DNA of 64,000 nucleotides, from positions 744,001 to 808,000 of the forward strand of contig NZ_SCIN01000003.1 of the NCBI RefSeq assembly GCF_004101245.1. The letters are read 5' to 3'. This DNA is from Sphingomonas sp. UV9 (GTDB taxonomy: Bacteria > Pseudomonadota > Alphaproteobacteria > Sphingomonadales > Sphingomonadaceae). The notes beneath the pieces are model-generated. The model was given only the letters and a program-made list of their open reading frames with translations, did not search any database and was not told the origin of the DNA. Position 1 is the stretch's first letter, and each line of letters opens with the position of its first letter. Below are positions 46,546 through 55,988 of this stretch, in pieces. A program made the translations under genes and the position numbers.

Positions 46546-48312
46546 CTACAACGCCAGATCGGGGCTGCGATCCGGTTTGACGCGCATCGCCGCCGGACGT
46601 GGCTGGGCCGCTGCGCTCACCGTCGGCGACGGCAACGCGAGTTGCAGCGTATCTGCAGTCGCCGCCCAATGCTTCGCCAGCACGTCCGGGTTCTCGTTCA
46701 GCATCACGCCATAGGTCGGCACGATCTTGCGGATCTTCGCCTGCCACTGCGCGGTCGCCAGATGGTTCGGGAATACCGTCTTCAGCAGGTTCAGCATGAT
46801 CGACGGCGCGGTCGACGCGCCCGGCGAAGCACCCAGCAGCGCGGCGATCGAACCGTCCTTCGACGCGACGATTTCGGTACCAAGCCGCAGCACGCCGCCT
46901 TTCTCGGGATCGCGCTTGATGATCTGAACGCGCTGGCCCGCCTGCCACAGACGCCAGTCACCGTCCTTGGCACCGGGGAAATATTCCCGCAGCGCATCCA
47001 TCCGGTCGCTGTCCGACATGATCAACTGCCCCGCCAGATATTCGACCAGTTCGAACTCGTCCCAGCCGACCGCCATCATCGGCCGGAAATTGTCGAGCGT
47101 GACCGACGCTGGAAGGTCGAAGTACGAGCCTTCTTTCAGGAACTTGGTCGAGAAGGTCGCGAACGGGCCGAACAACAGTGCCTGCTTGCCGTCCAGGAAG
47201 CGCGTGTCGAGATGCGGCACCGACATCGGCGGCGAGCCGACGGCCGCCTTGCCGTACACCTTGGCGAGATGGCGATGCGTGATCGCCGGCTTGTCCGCCA
47301 CCAGGAACGAGCCACCGACCGGGAAGCCGGCATAGTCGTCAGCCTCGGGAATGCCGGACTTTTGCAGGATAGGCAGCGCGCCACCGCCAGCGCCTGCGAA
47401 CACGAAGCGCGCCTTGATGATCTGTTTCTCGTCGGTCTTCATGTCGCGGGCGGTGACGCGCCAGCGCCCCTTCTTGCCACCGACCGTCTCGCGTTCGAGT
47501 TCACGGACTTCGTGGCCGGTGCTCAGCGTGAAGTTCGGCTGCTTGACCAGCGATGTGATATACTGGCGCGTCACCTCGCCCCAGTCGCAATCGGTGCCGA
47601 GCGGCGAGCGCGTCGCGGCAAGCTTCGTACCGGGGGCACGGCCTTCCATCATCACCGGCACCCACTGGGCGATCTGTTTCGGGTCGGTGGTATATTCCAT
47701 GCCCGAGAACAACGGGCTCGCCTGGAGCGCGGCGTGGCGTTTCTGCAGGAAGGCGACGTTGGCATCGCCCCAGACCAGATTCATGTGCGGCGTGGAATTG
47801 ATGAACGAGCGCGGATTGCCGAGGATTCCGGTATCGACCTGATGGCTCATGAACTGGCGCGTGACCTGGAACTGCTCGTTGATCTCGACCGCTTTCGCGA
47901 TCTCGACCTTGCCGTCCGCCTTGTTCACGGGCGTGTAGTTCAGTTCGCACAGCGCCGAGTGGCCGGTACCGGCGTTGTTCCAGCCGTTGGAGCTTTCATC
48001 GGCGACCTTGTCGAGGCGTTCGACCAGCTCGATCGTCCAGGTCGGTTCGAGTTCGCGCAGCAGCACGGCGAGCGTAGCGCTCATGATGCCGCCGCCGATC
48101 AGCAGGACGTCGACCGACCGTTCGGTCGTCGCGGCGTCGGCGTGCGCGAGCGGCAGAACCGAGGCACCCCCGGCGACGATCGCCGACCCGAGCAGGTTGC
48201 GCCGCGTCACGCCAGTATGCAGATCTGGAGTACGCAGATCTGGAGTATGCGGATCTGGCGTGCGGGGATTTGGGGAATTTACCGCGTCGTTGGCGTCAAG
48301 CCGCATGGTCAT
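46546..48312 (-). CDS. mqo: Malate:quinone oxidoreductase
   Basis: 588 residues. After a Thr/Pro-rich N-terminus encoded by a 15-bp tandem repeat comes a twin-arginine-like signal (TRRNLLGSAIVAGGASVLPLAHA). The FAD motif is VLLIGGGIMSATLAVLLREL, followed by WNNAGTGHSALCELNYTP, PMSVPHLDTR and LLGASPGASTAPSIML, all characteristic of Mqo. It oxidises malate to oxaloacetate and passes electrons to the quinone pool, bypassing NAD-malate dehydrogenase. The signal suggests a membrane-associated or periplasmic location, which is less usual than cytosolic Mqo. Confidence 0.93.
   Translation of the reverse strand: MTMRLDANDAVNSPNPRTPDPHTPDLRTPDLHTGVTRRNLLGSAIVAGGASVLPLAHADAATTERSVDVLLIGGGIMSATLAVLLRELEPTWTIELVERLDKVADESSNGWNNAGTGHSALCELNYTPVNKADGKVEIAKAVEINEQFQVTRQFMSHQVDTGILGNPRSFINSTPHMNLVWGDANVAFLQKRHAALQASPLFSGMEYTTDPKQIAQWVPVMMEGRAPGTKLAATRSPLGTDCDWGEVTRQYITSLVKQPNFTLSTGHEVRELERETVGGKKGRWRVTARDMKTDEKQIIKARFVFAGAGGGALPILQKSGIPEADDYAGFPVGGSFLVADKPAITHRHLAKVYGKAAVGSPPMSVPHLDTRFLDGKQALLFGPFATFSTKFLKEGSYFDLPASVTLDNFRPMMAVGWDEFELVEYLAGQLIMSDSDRMDALREYFPGAKDGDWRLWQAGQRVQIIKRDPEKGGVLRLGTEIVASKDGSIAALLGASPGASTAPSIMLNLLKTVFPNHLATAQWQAKIRKIVPTYGVMLNENPDVLAKHWAATADTLQLALPSPTVSAAAQPRPAAMRVKPDRSPDLAL
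48214..48273. repeat. 15-bp tandem repeat at the 5' end of mqo
   Basis: Four imperfect 15-bp units with consensus AGTATGCAGATCTGG (from 48214, 48229, 48244 and 48259; the last diverges). They encode TPDxHTPDxRTPDLHTG in the N-terminal region of Mqo. Confidence 0.8.
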
Positions 48313-48597
48313 ACCTTTTCATTTCGGCATGGCCCGCTGTCCGACAAGGTCGAAGACAACGAAAATCCATGACCGGATTATCGGTTTCAGCCACGCGGGT
48401 ATGACGGGATCGATGCTCGAACTACCGACTGAGCGCGGCCGCTGCTCAAAGTCCTCGTCCCAAGATATCGGGTAATTTTTGGGACACGGCCACCGCACGG
48501 GCAGGCGCATTATCCACCCCGCACATGGCATCCTGACGCCGCTGACGCAAGGTTGCAGCCCGCAACCCCTTGAACGAGGAGTGTTTTGGTCGGGTCT
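48313..48597. other. Gene-free interval upstream of mqo
   Basis: A 285-bp gap between mqo and the end of the LysR gene, both on the minus strand. GGTTGC-AGCCC-GCAACC near 48557-48573 forms a small hairpin after the LysR gene, a possible weak terminator. A segment near 48460-48480 is AT-rich and could be the mqo promoter. Nothing else is recognised. Confidence 0.35.
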
Positions 48598-49491
48598 TCA
48601 GCTCGGATCGCGCAGCCGGTTGGCGAGAAACTCGATCAACGCTTCGACGCGGGCGGGGCGGAGTGGGCTAGGCGGGGTCAGCAAATGGAGGCCGATCGGG
48701 GCGGGTGCCCATTCGGCCAGAATCGTCACCAGCGCACCCGTGGCGATATGCGCATCGACGATGAAGTCGGGGAGCCGCGCGATGCCCAGACCGGCGACCA
48801 ACGCGGGAATGATCGCCTCGCCGCTATTGGCGGTAAGCTGCCCGCGCGCACGCACGGACACCTCCGCACCGCCCGGACCGTGGAAGCGCCACGGGCCGAC
48901 GACATTGGAATAGCCGAACAGCTTGTGCTCGCCGAGTTGCGCGGGGTGCGTTGGCGTACCGTTGGTGGCGAGATACCGCGGCGCGGCGACGATGTGGGCG
49001 CGGATCGTGCAGAGGCGCCGGGCGCGAAGCGAACTGTCGGGCAGCTCGGCGATCCGCAGCGCGACGTCGAACCCCTCGGCGACGATGTCGACGCGCGCAT
49101 CGGACAGATGCAGGTCGACCTCGATCCCCGGATGCGCGGCGAGGAATTCGGCGAGCAACGGCGCGACGTTGGTGATACCGAAGCTCATCGGCGCAGCAAG
49201 GCGGACGCGGCCGGTGGGCGCGCTGGCGGCGTCGTTGGCGGATTCCTCGGCAAGCCGCGCCTCGGCGAGGATCCGTGCGGCATGCTCGGCGAGCGGCTTG
49301 CCGGCCTCGGTCAGCGCGAGGCGCCGCGAGGTGCGGTGGAACAGCGACTGGCCGAGATGCGCCTCCAGCCGCGTGATGGCTTTCGAAACGGTAGCCTTGC
49401 TGAGCCCGATCGCATCGGCGGCTGCGCTGAACGAGCGGTGCTCGACGACGCTGGCGAAGATCGCCCAGGCTTCGAGATCGGGCAGGCGCAT
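48598..49491 (-). CDS. LysR-family transcriptional regulator (divergent from pirin)
   Basis: 297 residues from ATG 49491 (MRLPDLEAWAIFASVVEHRSF). The N-terminal winged HTH (SFSAAADAIGLSKATVSKAITRLEA) and the type 2 periplasmic-binding-like effector domain (RVRLAAPMSFGITNVAPLLAEFL, then VDLHLSDARVDIVAEGFDVALRI) are complete. It is divergent from the pirin-wrbA pair with a repeat cassette between; LysR/pirin/WrbA groups are common in proteobacteria, so it probably regulates them. The inducer is unknown. Confidence 0.9.
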   Translation of the reverse strand: MRLPDLEAWAIFASVVEHRSFSAAADAIGLSKATVSKAITRLEAHLGQSLFHRTSRRLALTEAGKPLAEHAARILAEARLAEESANDAASAPTGRVRLAAPMSFGITNVAPLLAEFLAAHPGIEVDLHLSDARVDIVAEGFDVALRIAELPDSSLRARRLCTIRAHIVAAPRYLATNGTPTHPAQLGEHKLFGYSNVVGPWRFHGPGGAEVSVRARGQLTANSGEAIIPALVAGLGIARLPDFIVDAHIATGALVTILAEWAPAPIGLHLLTPPSPLRPARVEALIEFLANRLRDPS

Positions 49492-49539
49492 GGTGGGGCT
49501 CCAACAGAACTGGGCTGCATAGATATTCAACTTCCGCAG

Positions 49540-49660
49540 TCCTCCCCGCCGGGGAGGTGGCTGGCGCTTGCCAGACGGAGGGGCGGTAAGAGGCCACGTC
49601 CGTTCCGTGTCCTCCCCCCTCCGTCGCCCTCGGCACCACCTCTCCCTGGCGGAGGAGGAT
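49540..49660. repeat. Paired inverted-repeat cassette in the LysR-pirin intergenic region
   Basis: Arms GTCCTCCCCGCCGGGGAGGTGGC and GCACCACCTCTCCCTGGCGGAGGAGGAT with inner GACGGAGGGG and CCCCTCCGTC. It lies inside the shared promoter interval, so it may influence transcription both ways. Confidence 0.8.
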
Positions 49661-49792
49661 CGCAAAAACCGGATATCGGTATCGCCCTTAAAACTCGACC
49701 GGACATTAGCCACCGAAACGATCGGTTTCCAGCGTTTCTATTTACGGCGTGATCGCTGCGCCTATCTTGGGGACAACCAGTGGAGACCTATC

Positions 49793-50512
49793 ATGACGAC
49801 CACGACCCTGAGCAAAGTTGACCGCCGCCCCTTCCAAAGCCTTGGCCATGCCGATCACGGCTGGCTGAACGCGCGGCATCATTTCTCGTTCGCGAGCTAT
49901 TACGATCCCGCGCGGATGGGCTGGGGTGCGATCCGGGTGTGGAACGACGACCAGATCGCCGCGAATTCGGGCTTCCCGCCGCATCCGCATCAGGACATGG
50001 AGATCATCACCTATGTCCGCAGCGGCGCGATCACGCACCAGGACTCGCTCGGCAACAAGGGCCGCACCGAGGCGGGCGACGTCCAGGTGATGAGCGCAGG
50101 CACCGGCGTCCGCCATGCCGAGTATAATCTGGAGCCCGAGACGACGACGATCTTCCAGATCTGGATCGAGCCTTCGCGCAAAGGCGGCTCGCCGAGCTGG
50201 GGTGCCAAGCCGTTTCCGAAGGGCGAGCGCTCCGGCCAGTTCGTGACGCTTGCCAGCGGGTTCGAGGGTGACGGCGATGCACTGCCGATCCGTGCGAACG
50301 CCCGCGTGTTGGCGGCCACGCTGAAGGCCGGCGACAGCGTCGACTATGCGATCGAGGACGGCCGCCACGTCTATCTGGTGCCCGCGACCGGCGCGATCAC
50401 GATCGGCGACGAAGCCTTCGCCGCGCGCGACGGAGCGGCGCTGCTGGGCGGCCAGACGGTGACGATCACGGCTCAAGACGATGCCGAGATCGTTCTCGTA
50501 GACTCGGAGTAA
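49793..50512 (+). CDS. Pirin-family protein (quercetin dioxygenase-like)
   Basis: 239 residues from ATG 49793. The N-terminal cupin has the metal ligands of [15 protein letters not shown] (three His and a Glu with the later TGVRHAEYN His), a set found in bacterial pirins such as YhhW. The second cupin is degenerate. YhhW-type enzymes show quercetin 2,3-dioxygenase activity; the physiological role is often linked to redox sensing. It is followed by wrbA after a repeat. Confidence 0.9.
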   Translation: MTTTTLSKVDRRPFQSLGHADHGWLNARHHFSFASYYDPARMGWGAIRVWNDDQIAANSGFPPHPHQDMEIITYVRSGAITHQDSLGNKGRTEAGDVQVMSAGTGVRHAEYNLEPETTTIFQIWIEPSRKGGSPSWGAKPFPKGERSGQFVTLASGFEGDGDALPIRANARVLAATLKAGDSVDYAIEDGRHVYLVPATGAITIGDEAFAARDGAALLGGQTVTITAQDDAEIVLVDSE

Positions 50513-50516
50513 AACG

Positions 50517-50613
50517 CTCCTCCCGCTTGCGGGAGGGGTCGGGGGAGGGGCTTTCCTTCCTCGACCCCGCCCGGAACTGCCCTCCCCTAACCCCTCCCGC
50601 AAGCGGGAGGGGA
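50517..50613. repeat. Paired inverted repeat GCTCCTCCCGCTTGCGGGAGG-type between pirin and wrbA
   Basis: Arms CTCCCGCTTGCGGGAGGGG (from 50520) and CCCCTCCCGCAAGCGGGAGGGG (to 50612) with inner GGGGAGGGGC and GCCCTCCCC. It is a different sequence type from the CCTCCCCC cassettes but has the same layout. Confidence 0.8.
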
Positions 50614-50630
50614 ACTCGAAGGAAATGCCC

Positions 50631-51233
50631 ATGACCAAGGTTCTCGTGCTCTATTACTCGTCCTACGGCCATATCGAGCAGATGGCGGATGCCGTTGCAG
50701 AGGGCGCGCGCGCCGGTGGCGCCGAGGTCGATATCCGTCGCGTCGCCGAGACCGCGCCGCAGGCGGTGATCGAAGCCGCGCATTTCAAGACCGACACCGC
50801 GCATGCCGAGATCGAAGGTCCCGCCGCGCTCGAGCAGTATGATGCGATCATCGTCGGCGCGCCGACGCGCTTCGGCCGGATGCCCGCGCAGATGGCGCAG
50901 TTCTGGGACACGACCGGTGGCCAGTGGTTCTCCGGCGCGTTGATCGGCAAGGTCGGCGGCGCGTTCACGTCGACCGCAAGCCAGCATGGCGGCCAGGAAA
51001 CGACGCTGTTCTCGATCATCACCAACCTGATGCATCACGGGCTGACGATCGTCGGGCTGGACTATGGCTTCCAGGCCCAGATGGGCGTCGATACGGTCAA
51101 GGGCGGCTCGCCTTACGGCGCGACGACGCTGTCGGACGGCGACGGCAGCCGCCAACCGAGCAAGGACGAGCTCGACGGCGCCCGCTATCAGGGCAAGCGC
51201 ATCGCCGAGACCGCGGCCAAGCTGAAGGGCTGA
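50631..51233 (+). CDS. wrbA: WrbA-type NAD(P)H:quinone oxidoreductase
   Basis: 200 residues from ATG 50631; the earlier ATG at 50625 overlaps the AAGGAA ribosome site and is less likely. FMN-binding flavodoxin-like features are YYSSYGHI (phosphate loop), [20 protein letters not shown] and [15 protein letters not shown]. It reduces quinones by two electrons, limiting semiquinone formation. A strong terminator follows 14 bp after the stop. Confidence 0.95.
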   Translation: MTKVLVLYYSSYGHIEQMADAVAEGARAGGAEVDIRRVAETAPQAVIEAAHFKTDTAHAEIEGPAALEQYDAIIVGAPTRFGRMPAQMAQFWDTTGGQWFSGALIGKVGGAFTSTASQHGGQETTLFSIITNLMHHGLTIVGLDYGFQAQMGVDTVKGGSPYGATTLSDGDGSRQPSKDELDGARYQGKRIAETAAKLKG

Positions 51234-51247
51234 ACCGGGTCGGATTG

Positions 51248-51281
51248 CCGGGATCGACGCACAAGCGTCGGTCCCGGTTTT
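51248..51281 (+). terminator. Rho-independent terminator of wrbA
   Basis: Stem CCGGGATCGACGC (51248-51260) with GCGTCGGTCCCGG (51265-51277), one G-T pair, a 4-base loop and TTTT (51278-51281). Confidence 0.9.
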
Positions 51282-51343
51282 GTGTCCGGACCAGCTGCTC
51301 TCCGCGACACGCTGGACCAAATGGTCGAGCATGCCTGGCCGAC

Positions 51344-52531
51344 TTATGGGGCGGGGCGCAGGGTGATCCGGGTCAGTTCGGAAGGTCGACCAAGGCGCAG
51401 GGCAAAGCCCGGCCAAAGGGCCGTGCCGTTGCTGACATAGAGCGTCATGCCCGCCACCTCGTAGCGCCCGGACACGAACCCGCCATTGGCTGGGGCGACC
51501 AGTTTATCCAGACCCGCGATCATCCCGCCATGCGTGTGACCGGAAAGCTGAAGCGCGATCCCCCGGGCGGCGGCGCGGCGCGCATTCTTGGGCTGATGAT
51601 CGAGCAATATGACGGGTACGTCGCGGGGGGACCCTGCCAATGCGGCGGAAAGGTCGGGTCCGGCCTGGCCCACGCCGGGTGCCGACAGGTCGGTGACACC
51701 GGCGATGACCAGACGAGCGTCGTCGCGTGTCAGCACTGTGTGGGCGTTCGGCAGCATGCGGATCCCCAGTCCCGCAAGGTGGCGCATCCACGCTGCGTAA
51801 TCGAAGAAATATTCGTGGTTGCCGGGAATCGCGTAGACACCGTCGGGTGCGCGAAGATCCCGCAGCGGTTCGACATCGCGGCGGCGCATCGCGACGGAGC
51901 CGTCGATAAAGTCCCCCGTCACGACGATCAGGTCGGCTCCCGATCCGTTCGCGCGGTCGACCATCTGGCGAGCCCAGCGCTCCGGAAACAGCCGGCTGAT
52001 GTGCAGGTCGGTCAGTTGCAGGATGCGATAGCCGTCGAACTGCGGCGGCAGGTCGCGGATCGCGATCTCGATGTCGTTGAGCGGCGGCACGCGGATGGCA
52101 TTGCCGACGCCGATCGCCGCAAGCAGCGCTGCCAGTCCGGCAATGGCGAAGCGCACGCCATCCGGGACGTGCACCGACTGCCACCGCACGAGCATCGTCA
52201 CCAGTGTCCCGAGGTCGAGCAGAAGCTGCAAGACGGCGAGCAGTACGATCGCGCCGAACGCCCAGTTGAACAGGATGACGACGGTTCGGGGAAACTCGGG
52301 TGCGAACACCGATCCGGACGAGAGGCGGCTCCAGAAATGATATTGCGAGGCGACCAGTAGAAGGACCGCGATACCGCCCTTGGCCCAGAACGGCAGGGCC
52401 AGCGGCCAGAGCCATCGGGCGACGACGAGCAGGCACGGGGCCGCGAAGATGAGGTGAAAGATCGTCGTTCTCCGTCGAAAATACGGGGCGTGAACGCGGG
52501 TACGTGCGCCTACCGCTCGATCTGCAGCCAT
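51344..52531 (-). CDS. Membrane metallophosphoesterase (YkoQ/YaeI-like)
   Basis: About 395 residues from ATG 52531 (MAADRAVGARTR); the upstream ATG at 52585 is possible. Four to five membrane spans at the N-terminus (residues 25-150) are followed by the calcineurin-like domain with metal ligands QLTDLHISRLF, VTGDFIDG, PGNHEYF and SGHTHGG. YaeI-type enzymes are membrane phosphodiesterases acting on lipid-like or related phosphoesters; substrate unknown. It converges on wrbA. Confidence 0.85.
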   Translation of the reverse strand: MAADRAVGARTRVHAPYFRRRTTIFHLIFAAPCLLVVARWLWPLALPFWAKGGIAVLLLVASQYHFWSRLSSGSVFAPEFPRTVVILFNWAFGAIVLLAVLQLLLDLGTLVTMLVRWQSVHVPDGVRFAIAGLAALLAAIGVGNAIRVPPLNDIEIAIRDLPPQFDGYRILQLTDLHISRLFPERWARQMVDRANGSGADLIVVTGDFIDGSVAMRRRDVEPLRDLRAPDGVYAIPGNHEYFFDYAAWMRHLAGLGIRMLPNAHTVLTRDDARLVIAGVTDLSAPGVGQAGPDLSAALAGSPRDVPVILLDHQPKNARRAAARGIALQLSGHTHGGMIAGLDKLVAPANGGFVSGRYEVAGMTLYVSNGTALWPGFALRLGRPSELTRITLRPAP

Positions 52532-52696
52532 CACGCCGCAGGGTAAAGATGGCGTTCGTCGAGATCGCGTCATCCGCCGAAGCATCGGCGCAGGGCAAGC
52601 GTTTTTGCCGGATCGTCACATTCCCCTCGCGTCCAGAACGCGATCGCGCAGCATGCCGTTGACGGTTACACGATCAGCCGACATAGGCGGCGCAAC

Positions 52697-52762
52697 GGCG
52701 ATGGATTTCCGCCGGGCAACGTGGCCGAACCGCTCTGGCAAGAGCTGATGATTCCTACTTGG
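52697..52762 (+). ncRNA. Fluoride riboswitch (crcB motif)
   Basis: GGCGATGG (52697-52704) followed by TTTCCGCC, AACGTGG, CGAACCGCTC and the closing GCTGATGATTCCTAC, in the order and spacing of the fluoride riboswitch consensus (GGxGATGG, CxCC, AACCGC, GCTGATGxTTCCTxC). It lies 25 bp before the GTG of a CLC-F type antiporter gene, the classical target. The AGGAGG ribosome site falls just after it, so regulation could be translational. Confidence 0.88.
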
Positions 52763-52787
52763 CGCCAGCAGGCAGCAAGGAGGATTC

Positions 52788-54152
52788 GTGCGCGCTACCT
52801 TTCGTACCTTCATCTCCGATCTGAACGTCGTCGCGTTCGTCCGGAATCGACACGACCACGCCATGTCGGTCGTGCGCTGGACGCTGATCCTCGTGCCGAT
52901 GGCCGCACTCGTCGGGACGCTCTGCGCGGCCTTTCTGTGGAGCCTCGACGCGGTGACGAGGCTGCGTTTCGCCGAGCCCTGGCTGCTCTATGGCCTGCCG
53001 CTCGGCGGCTTCGGGGTCGGGTTGCTCTACCATCTCGCGGGGCGCTCGGTGGAGGGCGGCAACAACCTCATCGTCGAGCAGATCCACGAACCGGGCGGCG
53101 GGGTGCCGCTGCGGATGGCGCCGCTGATCTTCTTGGGCACGGTGGTGACGCATCTGTTCGGTGGGTCGGCCGGTCGTGAAGGCACCGCCGTCCAGCTGGG
53201 CGGCAGCCTCGCCAGCGGTTTCGGCCGCGCGCTCCGGCTCGATGCGGACGGCACGCGCATCCTGTTGATGACCGGGATCGCGGCCGGGTTCGGGGCGGTG
53301 TTCGGTACGCCGATCGCTGGCGCGGTGTTCGCGCTCGAGGTGCTGGCGATCGGGCGCGTCGAATATCGTGCGCTGGTGCCGTGCCTCGGCGCCGCGCTCG
53401 TTGGCGACTGGACGTGCCTTGCCTGGGGCATCCATCACGGCATCTACCGGATCGATGCGGTGGTCGCCGTGGATGCGCTGCTCGTCGTCAAGGCGGGCAT
53501 CGCCGGCGTCGCGTTCGGATTGGTGGGGCTCGCCTTCGCCGAGGCCAACCATCTGCTCGGCGGGTGGCTCAAGCGGATCGTGCCCTATGGTCCGCTTCGC
53601 CCGGTGATCGGCGGGATCGCCGTGATCGCGCTCGTCTTCCTCGTCGGCACACGCGACTATCTGGGGCTCGGGACGCTGGCAGCCACGCCGGATGGCCTCA
53701 CCATCGCCAGCTTTTTCGGGCCGGACCCGCATCCGTGGAGTTGGGCGCTCAAGTTCGTGTTCACCGTTGTCACGCTGAGTGCCGGCTTCAAGGGCGGGGA
53801 AGTGACGCCGCTATTCTTCATCGGCGCGGCCCTCGGTAGCGCGCTGGCGCCGCTGTTCGGCGTGCCGACCGGGGTGTTCGCGGCGATCGGGTTCGTCGCG
53901 CTGTTCGCCGGTGCTGCCAATACGCCGCTCGCCTGCACCTTCATGGGCATCGAACTGTTCGGCGCGACCTATGCAGTCCCGATGGCAGTCGCGTGTTTCG
54001 TGGCGTATCTCTGCTCCGGGCACAGCGGCATCTACCTCTCGCAGCGCGTTGCCGTGGCGAAGACGCCGACGGACGGCCTCATGCCGAACGCGACGTTGCG
54101 GGAGGCGCGCGCGGAGCGGGCGGAGCGGGCGGGGCGCCGTCGGCATCCCTGA
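52788..54152 (+). CDS. CLC-type fluoride/proton antiporter (EriC-F-like)
   Basis: 454 residues from GTG 52788 with AGGAGG 6 bases upstream. About ten hydrophobic spans. The chloride-type selectivity motif GSGIP is replaced by a [15 protein letters not shown] segment, and the gating motif reads [10 protein letters not shown] instead of GREGP, differences that mark the fluoride-specific CLC-F branch. A C-terminal tail with GMGLF-like EANHLLGG and a basic end follows. The upstream fluoride riboswitch supports fluoride as substrate. It confers resistance by exporting F- in exchange for protons. Confidence 0.9.
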   Translation: MRATFRTFISDLNVVAFVRNRHDHAMSVVRWTLILVPMAALVGTLCAAFLWSLDAVTRLRFAEPWLLYGLPLGGFGVGLLYHLAGRSVEGGNNLIVEQIHEPGGGVPLRMAPLIFLGTVVTHLFGGSAGREGTAVQLGGSLASGFGRALRLDADGTRILLMTGIAAGFGAVFGTPIAGAVFALEVLAIGRVEYRALVPCLGAALVGDWTCLAWGIHHGIYRIDAVVAVDALLVVKAGIAGVAFGLVGLAFAEANHLLGGWLKRIVPYGPLRPVIGGIAVIALVFLVGTRDYLGLGTLAATPDGLTIASFFGPDPHPWSWALKFVFTVVTLSAGFKGGEVTPLFFIGAALGSALAPLFGVPTGVFAAIGFVALFAGAANTPLACTFMGIELFGATYAVPMAVACFVAYLCSGHSGIYLSQRVAVAKTPTDGLMPNATLREARAERAERAGRRRHP

Positions 54153-54295
54153 CTGCAAAACGCGGGCATGGCCAAAACGCGGGCATTGGGAAACTGCGGC
54201 GCTTGCGTCGGATCGACCTCTAATCGCGTCGAAGACCCCAGCCACGGGTTTCGCCCGGTGGTCGGGGCGCTACACAGTGGAAAAGGGAAGTATAG

Positions 54296-55402
54296 TTGTC
54301 GGTTGTATCGTTTTACCGTGGCATTGGCGCCGTTGCCGGTGTGTCCGCCCTCGCTGCCTGTGTGCCCGCCGGACGCCAGCCGCTGCCGCCGTCGTCGGTG
54401 CCGATCACCGTGCAGACCACGGCGCCGGCCCCGCGGTCGCCGATACGACCGCCGATACGACCAGTGGGGCGGCCTCAGCCATCGGCCGACCTGCTCAACG
54501 CGGTGCAGGCCCTGGGGGCGGGGTTCAAGGGGCAGGTCGGTATCAGCGTGCGCGATATCGACGAGGGTTGGGTCGTGGCATGGGACGGCGACCGTCCCCG
54601 ACCGCAGCAGAGCGTCAGCAAGCTATGGGTCGCGATCACCGTCATGGATGCAGTGGATCGAGGCCGGCTGTCGCTGACCGATCCCGTGACGATCACCCGC
54701 GCCGATCTCACCCTCTTCCATCAGCCCATTCGGGCGCTGGTCGGAAAGGACGGTTACAAGGCAACCATCGGGGAACTGCTGCGCGGCGCGATGACGCGCA
54801 GCGACAATACGTGCAACGACGTGCTTCTCTGGCGGGTCGGGGGGCCGGCTGCGGTCAACCGGATGCTCGCGGACAAGGGCGTTGTCGGCGTCAAGTTCGG
54901 CCCCGGCGAGCGGCAGTTGCAGGCGCGTACCGCAGGACTGGAATGGCGCCCGGAATGGGCGGGGGGCTGGGGCTTCCTGAAAGCCCGGGCAGCGATGAGT
55001 TACGAAGCGCGCGATCGGGCGCTCACCCGTTATCTCGCTGCGCCGATCGATGGGGCGTCGGCCAACGGAATCACGCTCGGGCTGTCGTTGCTGTCGCAGG
55101 GCAAGCTGCTGAGCACACGGTCGACCGCGTCGCTGCTCACGTTGATGCGGTCCAGCAAGACCGGTCCGCTGCGTCTCAAATCCGGGCTCCGGCCTGGATG
55201 GACCCTCGCGCACAAGACCGGAACCGGCCAGGATCTCGGCAGCCTCTCGACCGGCTATAACGATGTCGGACTGCTCGTCGCACCGAGCGGCCATCGCTAT
55301 GCCGTCGCCGTCATGATCGCCAGTACCCGCCAGCCCATCCCGGTACGGATGCGGTTGATGGGCGACGTGACCCGCGCGATCGTCGCCGCGAACAGTCGAT
55401 GA
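54296..55402 (+). CDS. Class A beta-lactamase-like lipoprotein
   Basis: 368 residues from a TTG at 54296 with GGGAAG upstream; the ensuing signal has lipobox ALAAC (C22), followed by a Pro-rich linker. The penicillin-recognising domain has SVSK at 106-109 (nucleophile S106), SDN at 169-171, a candidate omega-loop Glu at 205 (PGERQLQ) and KTG at 307-309. With a possible deacylating Glu it may be an active beta-lactamase, though the sequence is divergent and it could act on peptidoglycan precursors instead. Membrane anchoring through the lipid is inferred. Confidence 0.82.
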   Translation: MSVVSFYRGIGAVAGVSALAACVPAGRQPLPPSSVPITVQTTAPAPRSPIRPPIRPVGRPQPSADLLNAVQALGAGFKGQVGISVRDIDEGWVVAWDGDRPRPQQSVSKLWVAITVMDAVDRGRLSLTDPVTITRADLTLFHQPIRALVGKDGYKATIGELLRGAMTRSDNTCNDVLLWRVGGPAAVNRMLADKGVVGVKFGPGERQLQARTAGLEWRPEWAGGWGFLKARAAMSYEARDRALTRYLAAPIDGASANGITLGLSLLSQGKLLSTRSTASLLTLMRSSKTGPLRLKSGLRPGWTLAHKTGTGQDLGSLSTGYNDVGLLVAPSGHRYAVAVMIASTRQPIPVRMRLMGDVTRAIVAANSR

Positions 55403-55464
55403 CCGCGCTGCCGGCGTGCGGCGACTGAGCCGCCGACGGCGCCGGTTAGGCATCGACGGCAGCG

Positions 55465-55485
55465 TCGTTCGGGCTCCCCGAACGA
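55465..55485. terminator. Possible bidirectional hairpin between convergent genes
   Basis: Perfect 9-bp stem TCGTTCGGG/CCCGAACGA with a 3-base loop. It lies between the ends of the beta-lactamase-like gene and the HNH gene. There is no U-run, so efficiency as a terminator is uncertain. Confidence 0.4.
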
Positions 55486-55495
55486 GCGCGCGGGG

Positions 55496-55834
55496 TCAGC
55501 GTTGCTTCTTTGTGGTGGTCGCGGTGAAATCCGGATCCTTGTTCGCGACCCAATCGACGAACTTGCGCACGGCGGGGTTGGCGAGCAGGCCTTCGACATC
55601 CATCCCGTGGCGTTGCAGTTCGGAATTGGTGAAATTCGCGGTGAGCGTCTGCTGGCAGATCGGATGCATCGGCACGACATCGCGTCCGCCCCGGCTCTTG
55701 GGGACCGGATGATGCCAGACGATCGTCTTGCCGGTGGGACGGCCGCAGAGCCAGCAGGCCACGATCGCGACCGGAGCCTCTTCGTCCTGCTGCGGGTCTT
55801 CATAGGGACCATGTTTCGAATGTTTACGGGCCAC
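55496..55834 (-). CDS. Small HNH-type protein
   Basis: 112 residues from a GTG at 55834 (VARKHSKHGPYED, with GGAAG 9 bases upstream). The core is WLCGRPTGKTIVWHHPVPKSRGG then VPMHPICQQTL, the HH and His/Cys of a minimal HNH fold with the Cys that normally pair for zinc. It resembles the stand-alone small HNH proteins of sphingomonads, whose role is unknown. It is separate from the element's HNH gene at the left of the window. Confidence 0.7.
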   Translation of the reverse strand: MARKHSKHGPYEDPQQDEEAPVAIVACWLCGRPTGKTIVWHHPVPKSRGGRDVVPMHPICQQTLTANFTNSELQRHGMDVEGLLANPAVRKFVDWVANKDPDFTATTTKKQR

Positions 55835-55988
55835 GCGTCGACTTCCCTGATCTGCACTGCCATCCGGGCAGCCTGACCGGTCCGCTACACCAACACCGGC
55901 GCGAACCCGAGCAGGAATGCTCCAGCGACGTTGCGGTAGGCGGCAATCATGGAGAACCCTGCGCGTCGCCCGTCCGCCCGGCCCCGTT

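Noticed and set aside
48319..48531. 70-codon frame upstream of mqo
   Set aside because: No ribosome site, no family pattern, and it spans an AT-rich promoter-like segment.
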